A stretch of DNA of 64,000 nucleotides from Chloroflexota bacterium. Its GTDB lineage: Bacteria > Chloroflexota > Limnocylindria > Limnocylindrales > CSP1-4. Where the stretch lies: contig PNAP01000042.1 in NCBI GenBank assembly GCA_003169735.1, positions 41,362 through 105,361 of the forward strand, in the 5' to 3' direction. The translations under genes were made by a program, and so were the position numbers. Below the pieces are notes generated by a model. It saw nothing but the letters and a program-made list of their open reading frames with translations, made no database searches and was not told where the DNA came from. Shown piece by piece: positions 8,014-17,360 of the stretch; within the stretch, counting starts at the first letter, position 1; every line of letters begins with the position of its first letter.

Positions 8014-9129
8014 TTAGGACGGCGTGCGGACGGGCATGATGACGTGGACGTAGTCCGGATCGTCCATCGGCTTGATCACGCCAGGCGAGAGCGGCCCCGA
8101 GAACTCGAGTGCCAGCTGGTCGGCATCGATGTTCTGGAGCGCCTCGGTCAGGTAGCGTGCGTTGAACGCGATGGTGACCGCGTCGCCCTCGATGGCCGCC
8201 TCCACCTCGCCCTCGGCGTCACCGACATCCGCGGCGGCGGCGATGGTGATGCCCGCGCTGCCATCCTCTCCGAGGCGCAACCGGATGACGTTGGCAGCGG
8301 AACTGGCGATGAGCCCAGACAGGCGGACCGCTTTGAGCAAATCCTCGCGATCGACCACCGCGCGGCTGGCGTGCGACCCGGGCAGGACCTGCTGGTAGTT
8401 CGGGAATTGCCCATCGATGAGTCGGCTGACGAGCTCCGTGCCCTCGACATGGAAGAGCACCTGGCTCTTGGAGCTGGCGAGCATGATCTCGACCGGGTCG
8501 TCGGTGTCACCGAGGATGCGCATCAGTTCCTGGTACGAACGGGCGGGCACGACCAGCGTCGTCTCCTCGACCGCGTCGAGGATGGGCAGGCTCTTGACCG
8601 CGATGCGGTAGTTGTCGGCCGCGGCGAGGGTCAGCCGGTCACCCACGAACCTGGTGAGGACGCCGGTCAGGATGGGCCGCGCTTCCTCCGTGGCGGCCGC
8701 GAACGCCACTTCGGAGAGCGCCTGGCGCATCAGCTTCTGCGAGACGCGCGTGGTCGGCCGGTCGCCGGCAGCCGGGATGACCGGGAATTCCTCGGCGTCG
8801 ATGCCTCGCAGGTGCGTCTGGTAGCGGCCGGCCTTGATGAACAGGGTCGTGCCATCGACCTCCAGGTCGACGCGCTCACCGGCGGGCAGGCCGCTCACGA
8901 CGTCGGTGATGAGGCGGGCCGGCACGGTCAGGGCACCGTCCGTGTCGATCTTGCCCGGCACCCACGACGTGATGCCGATCTCGAGGTTCGTGGCGGTCAG
9001 CTTCAGGCCGGCATCCTCGGTCCGGAGGAGGACGTTGGCGAGGACCGGAAGGGTGCTTCGCGTGCTGACGGCGCGACTCACGACCCCGAGGCCGCGAGCC
9101 AGGTTCTCCTGCATGACCGATAGCTTCAC
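8014..9129 (-). CDS. dnaN: DNA polymerase III sliding clamp (beta subunit)
   Basis: 371 aa from the GTG at 9129. The track extends to 9261, but that extension (starting MHHPHHQHHDDGD) is untypical and GC-skewed intergenic sequence, while the GTG gives the canonical MKLSVMQENLARGLGVVSRA with a GAGGGAG Shine-Dalgarno upstream. Three repeated clamp domains follow, with typical segments FPVIPAAGDRPTTRVSQKLM, ILTGVLTRFVGDRLTLAAADNYR and the C-terminal DPDYVHVIMPVR. The clamp tethers polymerase III to DNA. It is the second gene of the dnaA-dnaN-recF-dciA group, separated from dnaA by 314 bases. Confidence 0.96.
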   Translation of the reverse strand: MKLSVMQENLARGLGVVSRAVSTRSTLPVLANVLLRTEDAGLKLTATNLEIGITSWVPGKIDTDGALTVPARLITDVVSGLPAGERVDLEVDGTTLFIKAGRYQTHLRGIDAEEFPVIPAAGDRPTTRVSQKLMRQALSEVAFAAATEEARPILTGVLTRFVGDRLTLAAADNYRIAVKSLPILDAVEETTLVVPARSYQELMRILGDTDDPVEIMLASSKSQVLFHVEGTELVSRLIDGQFPNYQQVLPGSHASRAVVDREDLLKAVRLSGLIASSAANVIRLRLGEDGSAGITIAAAADVGDAEGEVEAAIEGDAVTIAFNARYLTEALQNIDADQLALEFSGPLSPGVIKPMDDPDYVHVIMPVRTPS

Positions 9130-9443
9130 GTTGGTTGTGCTCCCTCGGCTGCGTGGGCGCTGGCGGTCCGTCCACAGATCGGGCGCGTGGTGGTTCTCGA
9201 GAGATAAGTATCTTCGATACTCGTCACCATCATCATGGTGTTGATGGTGGGGATGATGCACCCCTCGTCACGCTCACGTCGCGCTCTGGCGACGGCATCG
9301 CGACGGTGGACGACCGAACCGCCAGCGGGGACACGCGGTGGATGCCGGAGCCGTCGGTGTGGATGGAGCGGTGGCGGTGGTCCGCATCGTGCACCCTCCG
9401 TCCACCGGCCGTACCCGACCGCCGTAGTCGGCACGACGACGCG
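9130..9443. other. dnaA-dnaN intergenic region (possible origin-associated sequence)
   Basis: About 314 bases without a gene. It holds a small hairpin, AGTATC-TTC-GATACT (around 9210-9224), in the most AT-rich patch of the area, and then trinucleotide-like stretches with CACCAT/ATGGTG arms (around 9229-9262). Only one weak DnaA-box-like sequence (CGTCCACA, about 9169-9176) is visible. It must also contain the dnaN promoter and leader. Confidence 0.4.
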
Positions 9444-10796
9444 TCAGTCGGCGTAGATGAGTTCCCGGACGGCCGCCAGCTCACGCCGCAACTCCTCGTT
9501 CTCGCGGCTGGCACGCTCGATCTTGTCGCACGCGTGGAGGACCGTCGAGTGGTCGCGGTTGCCGAGTTCGGCGCCGATGCGCAACAGGGACACGTCCGTC
9601 TCAGCGCGCATCAGGAACATCGCGATCTGGCGCGGCGTGACGATGTTCCGGTCGCGCTTCTGGCCCTTGAGCGCGTCGAGATCGACGCCGTAGTACTCGG
9701 ACACGGCCTGCGCGATGCGTTCCGGCGTCACCGCGCGCCGCTTGGGCTGGTACAGGACGTTCGATAGCACCGCCGCCGCCAGTTCGGTGGTGATCGGCAT
9801 GCCGCTCATGTTCGCGTAGGCGACGACGCGGATGAGCGCGCCCTCGAGTTCGCGGATGTTGCTGGCCACCTTTCGGGCGACGAATTCGAGCGCCTCCCCC
9901 GAGATCGGCACGCTCTGTTCCTCGGCCTTGGCGCGCAAGATGGCGATACGCGTCTCGAGGTCGGGTGCGGTCAGGTCGGCGATGAGTCCCCACTCGAAGC
10001 GGCTGCGGAGCCGCTCCTCGAGCGTGACGATGCCCTTGGGCGGCCGATCGCTCGAGAGCACGATCTGCTTCCCGTCCTCGTGGATGGCGTTGAACGTGTG
10101 GAAGAACTCTTCCTGCGTCCGTTCCTTGTCGGCGATGAACTGGATGTCATCGATGAGCAGCAGGTCGATGCGTCGATAGCGGTTGCGGAACTCGTCGATC
10201 TTGCCCTGCTGGATGCTGGTGATGAACTCGTTGGTGAACTTCTCGCTGGTCGCGTAGACGACCTTCTTCCGCGGGAACCGCGCGATGACCTGGTTGCCGA
10301 TGGCGTGCATCAGGTGGGTCTTGCCGAGGCCGACGCCGCCATACAGGAAGAGCGGGTTGTAGGCATGGCCAGGACGCTCGGCGACCGAGAGGCTCGCGGC
10401 GTGGGCGAGCCGATTGGCCGAACCGACGATGAAGCTCCGGAAGGTGTAGCGCGGGTTGAGGGTGGGCGCCGCGCCGTCACCGCCGACCCGACCAGGTTCG
10501 AGGCGGACCGGCGCCGGCGGTGCGGCGTTGTCGGGAGCCGCGGCTGCCAAGCCGTCGCGTACCTCGAAGTCGACGTTGACGCTGTAGCCGACGATGCGGG
10601 CGAGCGTCTGGCAGATCAGTGAGCGGTAGCGGCTCTCCAGCCAATCCTTGGCGAAACCGTTGGGGACCGCGACGCGGAAGCGGCTGTCATCGACCGACAC
10701 CAGCGCCGTATCCTTGAGCCAGGTCTCGAAGTTGGCAGGGGAAAGAGAGACCTGAAGCTCACCCAGGGCAGCGCGCCAAACCTGCTTCGCGTCCAT
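9444..10796 (-). CDS. dnaA: chromosomal replication initiator protein DnaA
   Basis: 450 aa from ATG 10796 (GTG 10805 adds three residues and is also possible). Domain I is MDAKQVWRAALGELQVSLSPANFETWL. A short linker leads to NPRYTFRSFIVGSANRLAHAA. The AAA+ core has Walker A GGVGLGKTH and Walker B LLLIDDIQFI, and domain IV ends with the DNA-binding signature RDHSTVLHACDKIE. DnaA binds ATP and origin boxes to open oriC and can repress its own gene. Divergent from rpmH with a 447-base spacer. Confidence 0.97.
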   Translation of the reverse strand: MDAKQVWRAALGELQVSLSPANFETWLKDTALVSVDDSRFRVAVPNGFAKDWLESRYRSLICQTLARIVGYSVNVDFEVRDGLAAAAPDNAAPPAPVRLEPGRVGGDGAAPTLNPRYTFRSFIVGSANRLAHAASLSVAERPGHAYNPLFLYGGVGLGKTHLMHAIGNQVIARFPRKKVVYATSEKFTNEFITSIQQGKIDEFRNRYRRIDLLLIDDIQFIADKERTQEEFFHTFNAIHEDGKQIVLSSDRPPKGIVTLEERLRSRFEWGLIADLTAPDLETRIAILRAKAEEQSVPISGEALEFVARKVASNIRELEGALIRVVAYANMSGMPITTELAAAVLSNVLYQPKRRAVTPERIAQAVSEYYGVDLDALKGQKRDRNIVTPRQIAMFLMRAETDVSLLRIGAELGNRDHSTVLHACDKIERASRENEELRRELAAVRELIYAD

Positions 10797-11243
10797 CGAT
10801 GGCACAAGCCCCAGCTACAGGGATAGATCAGCGTCGCCGCTCGTTAACGGAGTCGGTGGCGAAGCCCGCGGAGGCTGGTCCGTGCCAGCCGGTTGGGCTC
10901 CGAATGGGCTCCCACCGGCACCCGTCGGGTACCGGGGCGGCATACGTTAGCGCGGTTCCGGGAAGCCCGCAACGCCAAACGCGCATACTCTCCCGGAGTA
11001 TCGGCGGCGAGGCTGTTGGGACGGCGCTCGGCCGCGCGCCGTAGTATCCTCGACCCGACCGTCCGGCATACGGGGATGGGCATCACGCCATCGGCTATAC
11101 TCCGCCGGACGTGGCGCGCCACGGCGCACCCGCGCGAAAATCGGGCCGCGGGACCTGCGCCCGGCGCGTTTTGCTTCCCCCACATGCGGGACCTCCGGGC
11201 ACCGATCCCGGGACCTCCTCACAGGAACCTCCGAGGCCCACCG
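10797..11243. other. dnaA-rpmH divergent intergenic region
   Basis: About 440 bases without a gene, the conventional place for part of oriC. I see no TTATCCACA-like cluster. There is a short inverted repeat ATACTC-TCCCG-GAGTAT (about 10984-11000), a further AGTATC at about 11043, and the rpmH promoter near 11096. The AGTATC motif also occurs in the dnaA-dnaN gap. Confidence 0.4.
11096..11101 (+). promoter_or_regulatory. -10 element TATACT for rpmH operon
   Basis: TATACT in the context GGCTATACTCCG; nearly the same context occurs before atpI (CTATACTCCG) and mreD (GGCTATACTGCC). Leader to rpmH is about 135 bases. Confidence 0.5.
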
Positions 11244-11381
11244 ATGACCAAGCAAACGTATCAGCCGAAGAAGCGACATCGAGCCAAAGAACACGGCTTC
11301 CGGGCACGGATGAAGAGCCAGGGCGGTCGACGCGTCTTGGCTTCGCGTCGTGCCAAGGGCCGCCAGAAGCTCACGGCCTGA
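11244..11381 (+). CDS. rpmH: 50S ribosomal protein L34
   Basis: 45 aa, entirely typical: [23 protein letters not shown] followed by [17 protein letters not shown]. It is a small basic protein of the large ribosomal subunit. It opens the rpmH-rnpA-yidD-yidC-jag operon divergent from dnaA. Confidence 0.96.
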   Translation: MTKQTYQPKKRHRAKEHGFRARMKSQGGRRVLASRRAKGRQKLTA

Positions 11382-11406
11382 GCCGGCCGCGTCCGGCGCT
11401 CGGCCG

Positions 11407-11760
11407 ATGGGCGAGCCGCTCGAGATGTTGCGCTCGACGAAGGATTTCGCGGCCCTGCAAGGCTCCAGCCGGAGTCGGGCACACCCGCTGCTGATCCTGC
11501 GCTGGCGCGACAACGGGCTCGGCCACGAACGGATCGGACTCTCCACCGGACGTCGAGTCGGCAACGCCGTCGTCCGCAACCGGGTCCGGCGGCGGCTGCG
11601 CGAGGTGCTCCGCCAGAGCGTTCATCGGCCGCTCGGAGGGTGGGACCTCCTGGTGGTCGCCCGGCCGGCGAGCGCGGCGGCAAGCTACATCGAATTGAAG
11701 GCCGCGATGGAGCGGCTCCTGGACCGGTTGGTCAAGGACGAAGGGAGCAGATCGACGTGA
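11407..11760 (+). CDS. rnpA: ribonuclease P protein component
   Basis: About 117 aa from ATG 11407 (the internal ATG at 11425, giving [11 protein letters not shown], may be the true start). The RnpA core is clear: [29 protein letters not shown] contains the RNR signature that binds RNase P RNA. The protein helps the ribozyme mature tRNA 5' ends. It overlaps yidD by the GTGA tetranucleotide. Confidence 0.93.
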   Translation: MGEPLEMLRSTKDFAALQGSSRSRAHPLLILRWRDNGLGHERIGLSTGRRVGNAVVRNRVRRRLREVLRQSVHRPLGGWDLLVVARPASAAASYIELKAAMERLLDRLVKDEGSRST

Positions 11761-11963
11761 AGCGGATCGGAGTGGGGATGATCCGGCTCTACCGGATCGT
11801 CTTCGCCTGGTTGCCGTCGTCGTGTCGGTTCGAGCCGTCGTGCTCTCGTTACACGGAGCAGGCCATCATGCGCTACGGGCTCCTGCGCGGCAGCTGGATG
11901 GGGGCGCGCCGCATCGCGCGATGCCACCCCTGGAACCCGGGGGGCTACGACCCTGTCCAGTAG
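11757..11963 (+). CDS. yidD: membrane protein insertion efficiency factor YidD
   Basis: 68 aa from a GTG that overlaps the rnpA stop (GTGA). Signature [23 protein letters not shown] with the conserved cysteines, followed by [16 protein letters not shown], is diagnostic. YidD is a small peripheral membrane protein assisting YidC-dependent insertion, and the gene order rnpA-yidD-yidC is conserved. The ORF track begins this frame too early (11640). Confidence 0.94.
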   Translation: MKRIGVGMIRLYRIVFAWLPSSCRFEPSCSRYTEQAIMRYGLLRGSWMGARRIARCHPWNPGGYDPVQ

Positions 11964-12015
11964 GCGCTCTCGACTGATCCTGACGTGCCTGCTCGGCGTC
12001 TTCGCGCTGCTGGCC

Positions 12016-13332
12016 GTGGCGGTGCCGGTCTTCGGCGTCGACCCGAGTGGCAGCCCGAGTACGAGCCCGACGGCGGTCGCCGCAACGCCCGGCCCGTCCG
12101 CCTCGCCGGCAGGTTCGCCCGCACCCTCGTCCAGCGTCGCCGCATCCGCCAGCATCGCGCCAGAGCCGAGTGGCTCGCACGCTCCGTGCCCGCTGCCCAC
12201 GCCAAGCCCCACGCCGGTGCCGACACCGAGCCCATCCGCGGGCGCGTCGATCACGCCGGTCCCCTCGCCGACCATCACCGCGTCGGCCCTGCCGCACAAC
12301 CTCTGTCCGGCGGTCCTCAACGGGGCCGACCCGATCAGCATCCTGGCCTGGCTGTTCACGCCGATCTTCCAGGCCATCTTCATGGTGATGGTCTTCCTCT
12401 ACAACATCTTCGGCGACATCGGCATCGCCATCATCGTCCTGACCATCATCCTGCGGCTCATCACCTTCCCCTTGTTCCGCAAGCAGATCGTCTCGCAGCG
12501 TCGCATGCAGGCGCTCCAGCCGGAGCTCCGGGCGATCCAGGCGAGATACAAGGGGCAGCGCACGAAACTCTCCGAGGAGCAGATGCGGCTCTACCGCGAA
12601 CGGGGCATCAACCCGGCTGCGGGCTGCCTGCCCTCGCTTCTCCAGCTCGCCCTGCTCATCCCGATGTACCAGGTCATCTCGAACGGCCTTCAGGCCCCGG
12701 ACATCACCTCGATGCTCCAGGTCTTCGGGACGCAGGTCCTGCATGTCGCATGCCAGGCCCCCGGTGATATCACGCGGGCCTGTGTCAACCCGACGGTGAC
12801 CTGGCTCGGTTGGCTGCCGGCGGCCTCGGGACAAGCCGGCCTCGATGCGCACAAGCCCGAGATCTTCCTGATGGTCATCCCGGGAGTCTTCGGGCTCAGC
12901 CTGCTGGCGCTCGTGTCGGCGCTGCTCCAGCTCGTCCAGACCCGGATGATGACCCCTTCGAGCGCCACGGCCGATCCGCAGCAGCGATCGCAGCAGCGCA
13001 TCTTCCTGATCCTGCCGCTCTTCTCGCTGATCTACGGCTGGTTCCTGCCGGCTGGCCTCTTCCTCTACTGGATCACGACCACCCTCTTCTCGATCATCGC
13101 GCAGTACGTGATCGCGGGGTACGGTGGCCTGTTCCCACTCTTCGGCTGGACGCCGTCCTTGGCGCGGAACCACCAGCCTCCACCAGTCCCGTCCTTCAAG
13201 CCGCGCGTCGAGAACGGTACGAGCGCACCGGATGTCCCATCCATGCGCCGTAGCCCGACCGACCGCTCGGCAGGCACCATCAGGCCGACACGGTCCCGAG
13301 GACGGACCAGCCGGCGAGGGAGACGTCGATGA
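12016..13332 (+). CDS. yidC: membrane protein insertase YidC/Oxa1
   Basis: 438 aa from GTG 12016. The start is uncertain: the frame is open upstream and would encode SRLILTCLLGVFALLAVAVPVFG, an obvious signal/anchor helix, but only CTG codons (for example 11974) could start it. Next is an unusual 80-residue Ser/Pro/Thr-rich spacer. The Oxa1 core then begins at about residue 115 (FTPIFQAIFMVMVFLYNIFGDIGIAIIVLTIILRL), with GINPAAGCLPSLLQLALLIPMYQVI and a C-terminal pair of helices. It inserts membrane proteins alone or with SecYEG. A 4-base overlap joins it to jag. Confidence 0.92.
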   Translation: MAVPVFGVDPSGSPSTSPTAVAATPGPSASPAGSPAPSSSVAASASIAPEPSGSHAPCPLPTPSPTPVPTPSPSAGASITPVPSPTITASALPHNLCPAVLNGADPISILAWLFTPIFQAIFMVMVFLYNIFGDIGIAIIVLTIILRLITFPLFRKQIVSQRRMQALQPELRAIQARYKGQRTKLSEEQMRLYRERGINPAAGCLPSLLQLALLIPMYQVISNGLQAPDITSMLQVFGTQVLHVACQAPGDITRACVNPTVTWLGWLPAASGQAGLDAHKPEIFLMVIPGVFGLSLLALVSALLQLVQTRMMTPSSATADPQQRSQQRIFLILPLFSLIYGWFLPAGLFLYWITTTLFSIIAQYVIAGYGGLFPLFGWTPSLARNHQPPPVPSFKPRVENGTSAPDVPSMRRSPTDRSAGTIRPTRSRGRTSRRGRRR

Positions 13333-14492
13333 GCGAGTACCAGGAATTCACCGGCAAGACCGTCGAGGATGCCATCCGCCAGGCGCGCGAGGCGTTCGGG
13401 GTGAGCGGCCTCGCCGACCTCGATTTCGAGATCCTCACCCCGGGCAGCCGAGGGGTGCTCGGCATGGGCGCCGAGCAGGCACGCATCATCGCCGCGCCGA
13501 AGACGGCGTTGGGTGGCACCGCGCCGCGCCGCGAGGCCGCCGCGGCAGCACCGCTTCCCGCACCGAGCCAGGATCGTGGCGACCGTCCCAGCGGCGACCG
13601 TGATCGCGGCCCGCGCCGCGAGGGCGATCGTGACCGCAGCCGCGAAGGCGACCGAGACCGTGGCCGCACTCCGCGAGAGCACACCGCGCCGCCGCGCCAG
13701 ACGCCCATCACCGACGAGCGTGCCTCGTCCGCGCCAGCGGGCTGGGGCGAGGTCCGTGGCCAGGACGCGGCGCCGACTCCCGCCCCCGAAGGCCCGACGC
13801 CGACCGCCGCCCAGCCCGCGGCCAGGATCTCGGCCAATGTCTCGGAACCCGTGGCGCCGCGCGGCCGCGGACCTCGCCGCGATGACCGCGACCGGCGCGA
13901 ACCACGCCGTGAGCCACGCTCGGAAGACCGGCGTCCCCCGGCGCTCACGCAGCGCGATCAGGACGCTCTGGCCACGGCCCGGTCCTCGCTGAGTGCCGAG
14001 CGCGAGGAGATGCAGGCCGCCGAGGCGTCGCCGGAGGCGCTCGCCGCCGGCAAGGAGATCCTCGAGCGCCTGCTCGACCTGATGGGCTATCACGCGACCG
14101 TGACCATCACCGCCGGCGACACCTCCAAGCTCGACGTTGCGGGCGACGAATCGGAGAAGGAAGCGCTGGGGGCGCTGATCGGGCGGAAGGGCGAGCGACT
14201 GTCCGCGCTGCAGCACCTCGTCAACCTGATGCTCTCTCGTCGGATGGGCAGCTGGACGCGCGTCCTGGTCGACGTCGAGGACTACCGCGGACGGCGCGAG
14301 CGGCAGCTCGTCGAGATCGCCCAGCGTGCGGCCGACCGCGTCGTCGAGAGCGGCGCGATGCTCCAGCTGGAACCGATGCCCGCTCTCGAGCGGCGCTGGA
14401 TCCACCTCGCGTTGCGCGGCCACGCGCGGGTCACCACCCAGTCGATCGGCGAGGAGCCGCAGCGTCGCGTGGTCATCCTGCGGCGGGACTAA
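13329..14492 (+). CDS. jag: Jag/KhpB RNA-binding protein (Jag-N, KH and R3H domains)
   Basis: 387 aa. Residues about 1-55 form the Jag_N domain (SEYQEFTGKTVEDAIRQAREAFG, then GSRGVLGMG). A 170-residue low-complexity linker follows, rich in Arg/Asp/Gly/Pro with RD-type repeats, and is much longer than usual. The KH domain (LGALIGRKGERLSALQHLVNLM, about 285-307) and the R3H domain (ERRWIHLALRGHARVTTQSIG) complete the protein. Jag/KhpB acts with KhpA as a global RNA chaperone linked to cell-envelope regulation. It overlaps yidC by ATGA. Confidence 0.93.
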   Translation: MSEYQEFTGKTVEDAIRQAREAFGVSGLADLDFEILTPGSRGVLGMGAEQARIIAAPKTALGGTAPRREAAAAAPLPAPSQDRGDRPSGDRDRGPRREGDRDRSREGDRDRGRTPREHTAPPRQTPITDERASSAPAGWGEVRGQDAAPTPAPEGPTPTAAQPAARISANVSEPVAPRGRGPRRDDRDRREPRREPRSEDRRPPALTQRDQDALATARSSLSAEREEMQAAEASPEALAAGKEILERLLDLMGYHATVTITAGDTSKLDVAGDESEKEALGALIGRKGERLSALQHLVNLMLSRRMGSWTRVLVDVEDYRGRRERQLVEIAQRAADRVVESGAMLQLEPMPALERRWIHLALRGHARVTTQSIGEEPQRRVVILRRD

Positions 14493-14523
14493 GGGCCGAT
14501 ATGGCGTGCCGCCATAGGCGGCG

Positions 14524-14529
14524 TAGGAT
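14524..14529 (+). promoter_or_regulatory. -10 element TAGGAT near start codon
   Basis: TAGGAT nine bases before the ATG of the VanW-family gene at 14539; implies a nearly leaderless message. Confidence 0.4.
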
Positions 14530-14538
14530 GCCTCTCCC

Positions 14539-16434
14539 ATGACCATCGCCAGCGCCCCGACCCCGCCACCACTGCCTGCCGCCCGCCCCCGTCGACGGTC
14601 GGCCAAACGGTTCGCGCTGATCGCCTTTCTGGTGACCATCGTGGTCGGCGCGGCCGCTACCGTCGGCTCGGCAGTGGGCTACGCAGCCATCTACGACGGC
14701 CGCGTGATGCCCGGTGTCAGCATCGCCGGCGTCGACGTCGGCGGCCTCGATCCGACGGCAGCGGCGGCTCGCCTCGCCGCGTCGCTGCCCGACCCGACAG
14801 CGGGCACGCTGACCATGGTCGCCGGCGACCAACGGTTGGTCGTTCCCTACGCCGACCTGCAACGCCGATACGACACTGCGACCGCGGTGGATGCGGCCAT
14901 GGCCGTCGGCCGCGCTGGTGGGCCGCTCGATCGTTCGGGCGACCAGCTGCGCACGTTGATGCACGGCGTGGACCTGCCGGTCGCCGTCGTCTACGACCCC
15001 ACCGTCATCGACCGGCAAGCCGCCCAGCTGGCGGCCAGCGTGCAACGCGCCGAGATCGAGGCGAGCGCCGTCTTCAAGGCCGGTGCGGACGGAGCGGCGG
15101 CGTCATGGAAGGTGCGGCCGGCGGCTGCTGGCGCCGACGTCAGCGACGTCGCGCTGAGCGCCGCCGGGCGTGCCGCCGTCGACGCGCTGGGCACGACCAC
15201 CGTCTCGACCCAGATCAGCGTGGCTCCCGTCATCACCGAACCGACCATCACCACGGACGAGGTACAGGCCGCGGTCACCCGGGCCAACGCGATGAGCTCG
15301 ACAGACCTTGCCCTGGTCGATGGCACGACCACCTACACCATCCCGGCCGGGACGTTGCAGAGCCGGCTGACCCTCGGCCCATCCGCCGATGGGAGCTACT
15401 CGGCCACCCTGGATACGGCCGCCATCACAGCGGCGCTGCCGCCGCTGCTCGCCGCGGTCGCTAAGGCTCCGGTCGAGGCCAGCCTGGCCTTCGCGGCCGG
15501 CAACACCGTCGTCGCGGTACCGGGCCAGCCCGGGCGCGCCCTCGATATCGGCGCAACGGTCGCCGCGGTCGTGGCTGCGTTGTCCGCCCGCGCCGCGGGG
15601 ACCCTCACCGACTCGGTCGATGTGGCCACCGCCGTGGTCGACCCGACGTTCACGACAGCGCAGGCTGAGGAGGCGGCGCCGCGGGTCGTGATGGTCTCCC
15701 ATTGGATCACTCACTTCATCCCGGGCGTCTCCAACTTCTTCGGCCACAACATCAGCGTGCCGACCACGGCGCTCGACGCGCAGGTCCTCGGGCCAGGCGA
15801 TTGGTTCGATTTCTGGAAGGCCATCGGCGTAGTCAGCAAGGCGACCGGATATGGTCCCGGTGGCGCCATCATCAATGGCCATAGCCGGCCCACCGGCGCC
15901 CTCGCCGGCGGGATCTGCTCGTGCTCGACGACCATCTTCAACGCGGCGCTCCGCGCCGGCCTCCAGATGGGCGCTCGTCGCAATCACTACTACTACATCG
16001 ACCGCTACCCGGTCGGGCTGGATGCCACCGTCTTCAAGTCATCGGGCGGGTCGACTCAGACGATGCGGTTCCGCAACGACACTGCGTACCCCGTCCTGAT
16101 TCGCGGCATCAACGGCCCGGGCACCGTCCGCTTCGAGATCTGGACCGTCCCGACCGGCCGCACGGTCACCTTCACCGACCCGATCATCAAGGACCGCACG
16201 ACGGCCCACGACACCATCGAATACACCGACCGACTTGCGCCCGGCGCGACACGGCGGATCGAGTACCCCACCAACGGCTTCAGGGCCTGGGTGACGCGCA
16301 CGGTCACCGACGCCAGCGGTGCCGTCGTCCACACCGACACGTTCTACTCGAATTACTCGGCGGTCGATGGCGTGACGCTGGTCGGTCGCTCCCCGGGCGA
16401 CCCGCCGTCGGGCACCGTCGTGGTGGTGCGGTAG
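14539..16434 (+). CDS. VanW family protein with peptidoglycan-binding repeats
   Basis: 631 aa. A cytoplasmic Pro/Arg-rich N-terminus and a membrane anchor (RFALIAFLVTIVVGAAATVGSAVGYAAIY, about 23-51) are followed by GVSIAGVDVGGLDPTAAAARLAA. That segment starts the PG_binding_4-like region found before VanW or YkuD domains, apparently in two copies (about 50-360). The VanW domain (about 385-520) shows FFGHNISVP, YGPGGAIINGHS and GGICSCSTTIFNAALRAGL. A beta-rich, G5-like C-terminus follows. The family is named from the vancomycin cluster, but biochemical function is unknown; an extracellular cell-wall role is likely. Confidence 0.88.
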   Translation: MTIASAPTPPPLPAARPRRRSAKRFALIAFLVTIVVGAAATVGSAVGYAAIYDGRVMPGVSIAGVDVGGLDPTAAAARLAASLPDPTAGTLTMVAGDQRLVVPYADLQRRYDTATAVDAAMAVGRAGGPLDRSGDQLRTLMHGVDLPVAVVYDPTVIDRQAAQLAASVQRAEIEASAVFKAGADGAAASWKVRPAAAGADVSDVALSAAGRAAVDALGTTTVSTQISVAPVITEPTITTDEVQAAVTRANAMSSTDLALVDGTTTYTIPAGTLQSRLTLGPSADGSYSATLDTAAITAALPPLLAAVAKAPVEASLAFAAGNTVVAVPGQPGRALDIGATVAAVVAALSARAAGTLTDSVDVATAVVDPTFTTAQAEEAAPRVVMVSHWITHFIPGVSNFFGHNISVPTTALDAQVLGPGDWFDFWKAIGVVSKATGYGPGGAIINGHSRPTGALAGGICSCSTTIFNAALRAGLQMGARRNHYYYIDRYPVGLDATVFKSSGGSTQTMRFRNDTAYPVLIRGINGPGTVRFEIWTVPTGRTVTFTDPIIKDRTTAHDTIEYTDRLAPGATRRIEYPTNGFRAWVTRTVTDASGAVVHTDTFYSNYSAVDGVTLVGRSPGDPPSGTVVVVR

Positions 16435-16436
16435 GC

Positions 16437-17360
16437 CTAGCCGAGTTCCTGCTCGAGGGCATCCTCGAGCTGCGGATAGCGGAAGCGGTAGCCTGCCGCC
16501 AGCGCTCGGGCCGGCCAGACGCGGCGACTGCCGAGCACGAGGGTCGACTGTCCACGCGGGAAGGCCAGCCTGAATGGCCAGCCGGGGGTCGGCAGAAAGC
16601 TCGGGCGATGAAGCACCCGCCCGAGCGCCCTGGCGAAGTCGGCCTGCTGGCGGGGGTCGGGCGCGGCGACGTTGATGGGGCCATCGATGGCGTCATCGTC
16701 GAGGGCCCAGAGCACGATCGCTACCACGTCGTCGATGTGGACCCAGCTGACCCACTGGCGACCGCCGGCGATGGGACCGCCGACGAACAGGCGGAATGGC
16801 AGGGCGAAGCTGCGCAGCGACTTCGCCTCGCGTGATAGGACGACGCTGAAGCGCGGCCGTACGACGCGAACGTCGAGTGCCTCGGCCTTCACCGCGGCGT
16901 CTTCCCAGGCCACGCACAGGTTCGCAAGGAAGGTCGTCGCGGGTTCGGTCTCCTCCGTCGCCGGGACGGCATCGCGGCCGTCGTAGCGATCCGTGCCAGA
17001 GACGCTGACCAGCACCCTCGGGCGACGTTCCGCGGGCACCATGGCCATCGCCCCGACGATCGCCGTGGTCGCGGTCACGCGGCTGTCGACGAGCAGCCGC
17101 TTCCGCGCCGCGGTCCATGGCCAGTCGCCGATGTTCGCGCCGGCCAGGTTGACCACGCCGGCCGCGCCATCGAGTGCCTTGACCCAGTCGGCCGAGAGGT
17201 CGTGAGGATCCCAGGCAACGACGCGTGCGCCGGGCTGGACGCGATCGGCCTTCGCCGCAGGGTCGTGGCTCAGCACCACGACCTCATCGCCGCGTTCGAC
17301 CAGGGCGGCCACGATGTGCCGGCCGATCATGCCCGTCCCGCCGGTGATGACGATCCTCAT
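16437..17360 (-). CDS. TIGR01777-type SDR epimerase (YfcH/SDR39U1-like)
   Basis: 307 aa. The Rossmann opening MRIVITGGTGMIGRHIVAAL is followed by VVNLAGANIGDWPWTAARKRLLVDSRV, a diagnostic block for the TIGR01777/SDR39U1 group. WVHIDDVVAIVLWALDDD and the C-terminal DUF1731-like region (LGSRRVWPARALAAGYRFRYPQLEDAL) complete the family layout. It presumably binds NAD(P)H; the natural substrate is not known for this group, and the enzyme has been linked to cell-division-related phenotypes in some bacteria. Convergent with the VanW gene. Confidence 0.9.
   Translation of the reverse strand: MRIVITGGTGMIGRHIVAALVERGDEVVVLSHDPAAKADRVQPGARVVAWDPHDLSADWVKALDGAAGVVNLAGANIGDWPWTAARKRLLVDSRVTATTAIVGAMAMVPAERRPRVLVSVSGTDRYDGRDAVPATEETEPATTFLANLCVAWEDAAVKAEALDVRVVRPRFSVVLSREAKSLRSFALPFRLFVGGPIAGGRQWVSWVHIDDVVAIVLWALDDDAIDGPINVAAPDPRQQADFARALGRVLHRPSFLPTPGWPFRLAFPRGQSTLVLGSRRVWPARALAAGYRFRYPQLEDALEQELG

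Noticed and set aside
9130-9261. N-terminal extension of dnaN starting MHHPHHQHH
   Set aside because: The canonical clamp start is the GTG at 9129 with a good ribosome-binding site; the His-rich piece is translated intergenic repeat sequence.
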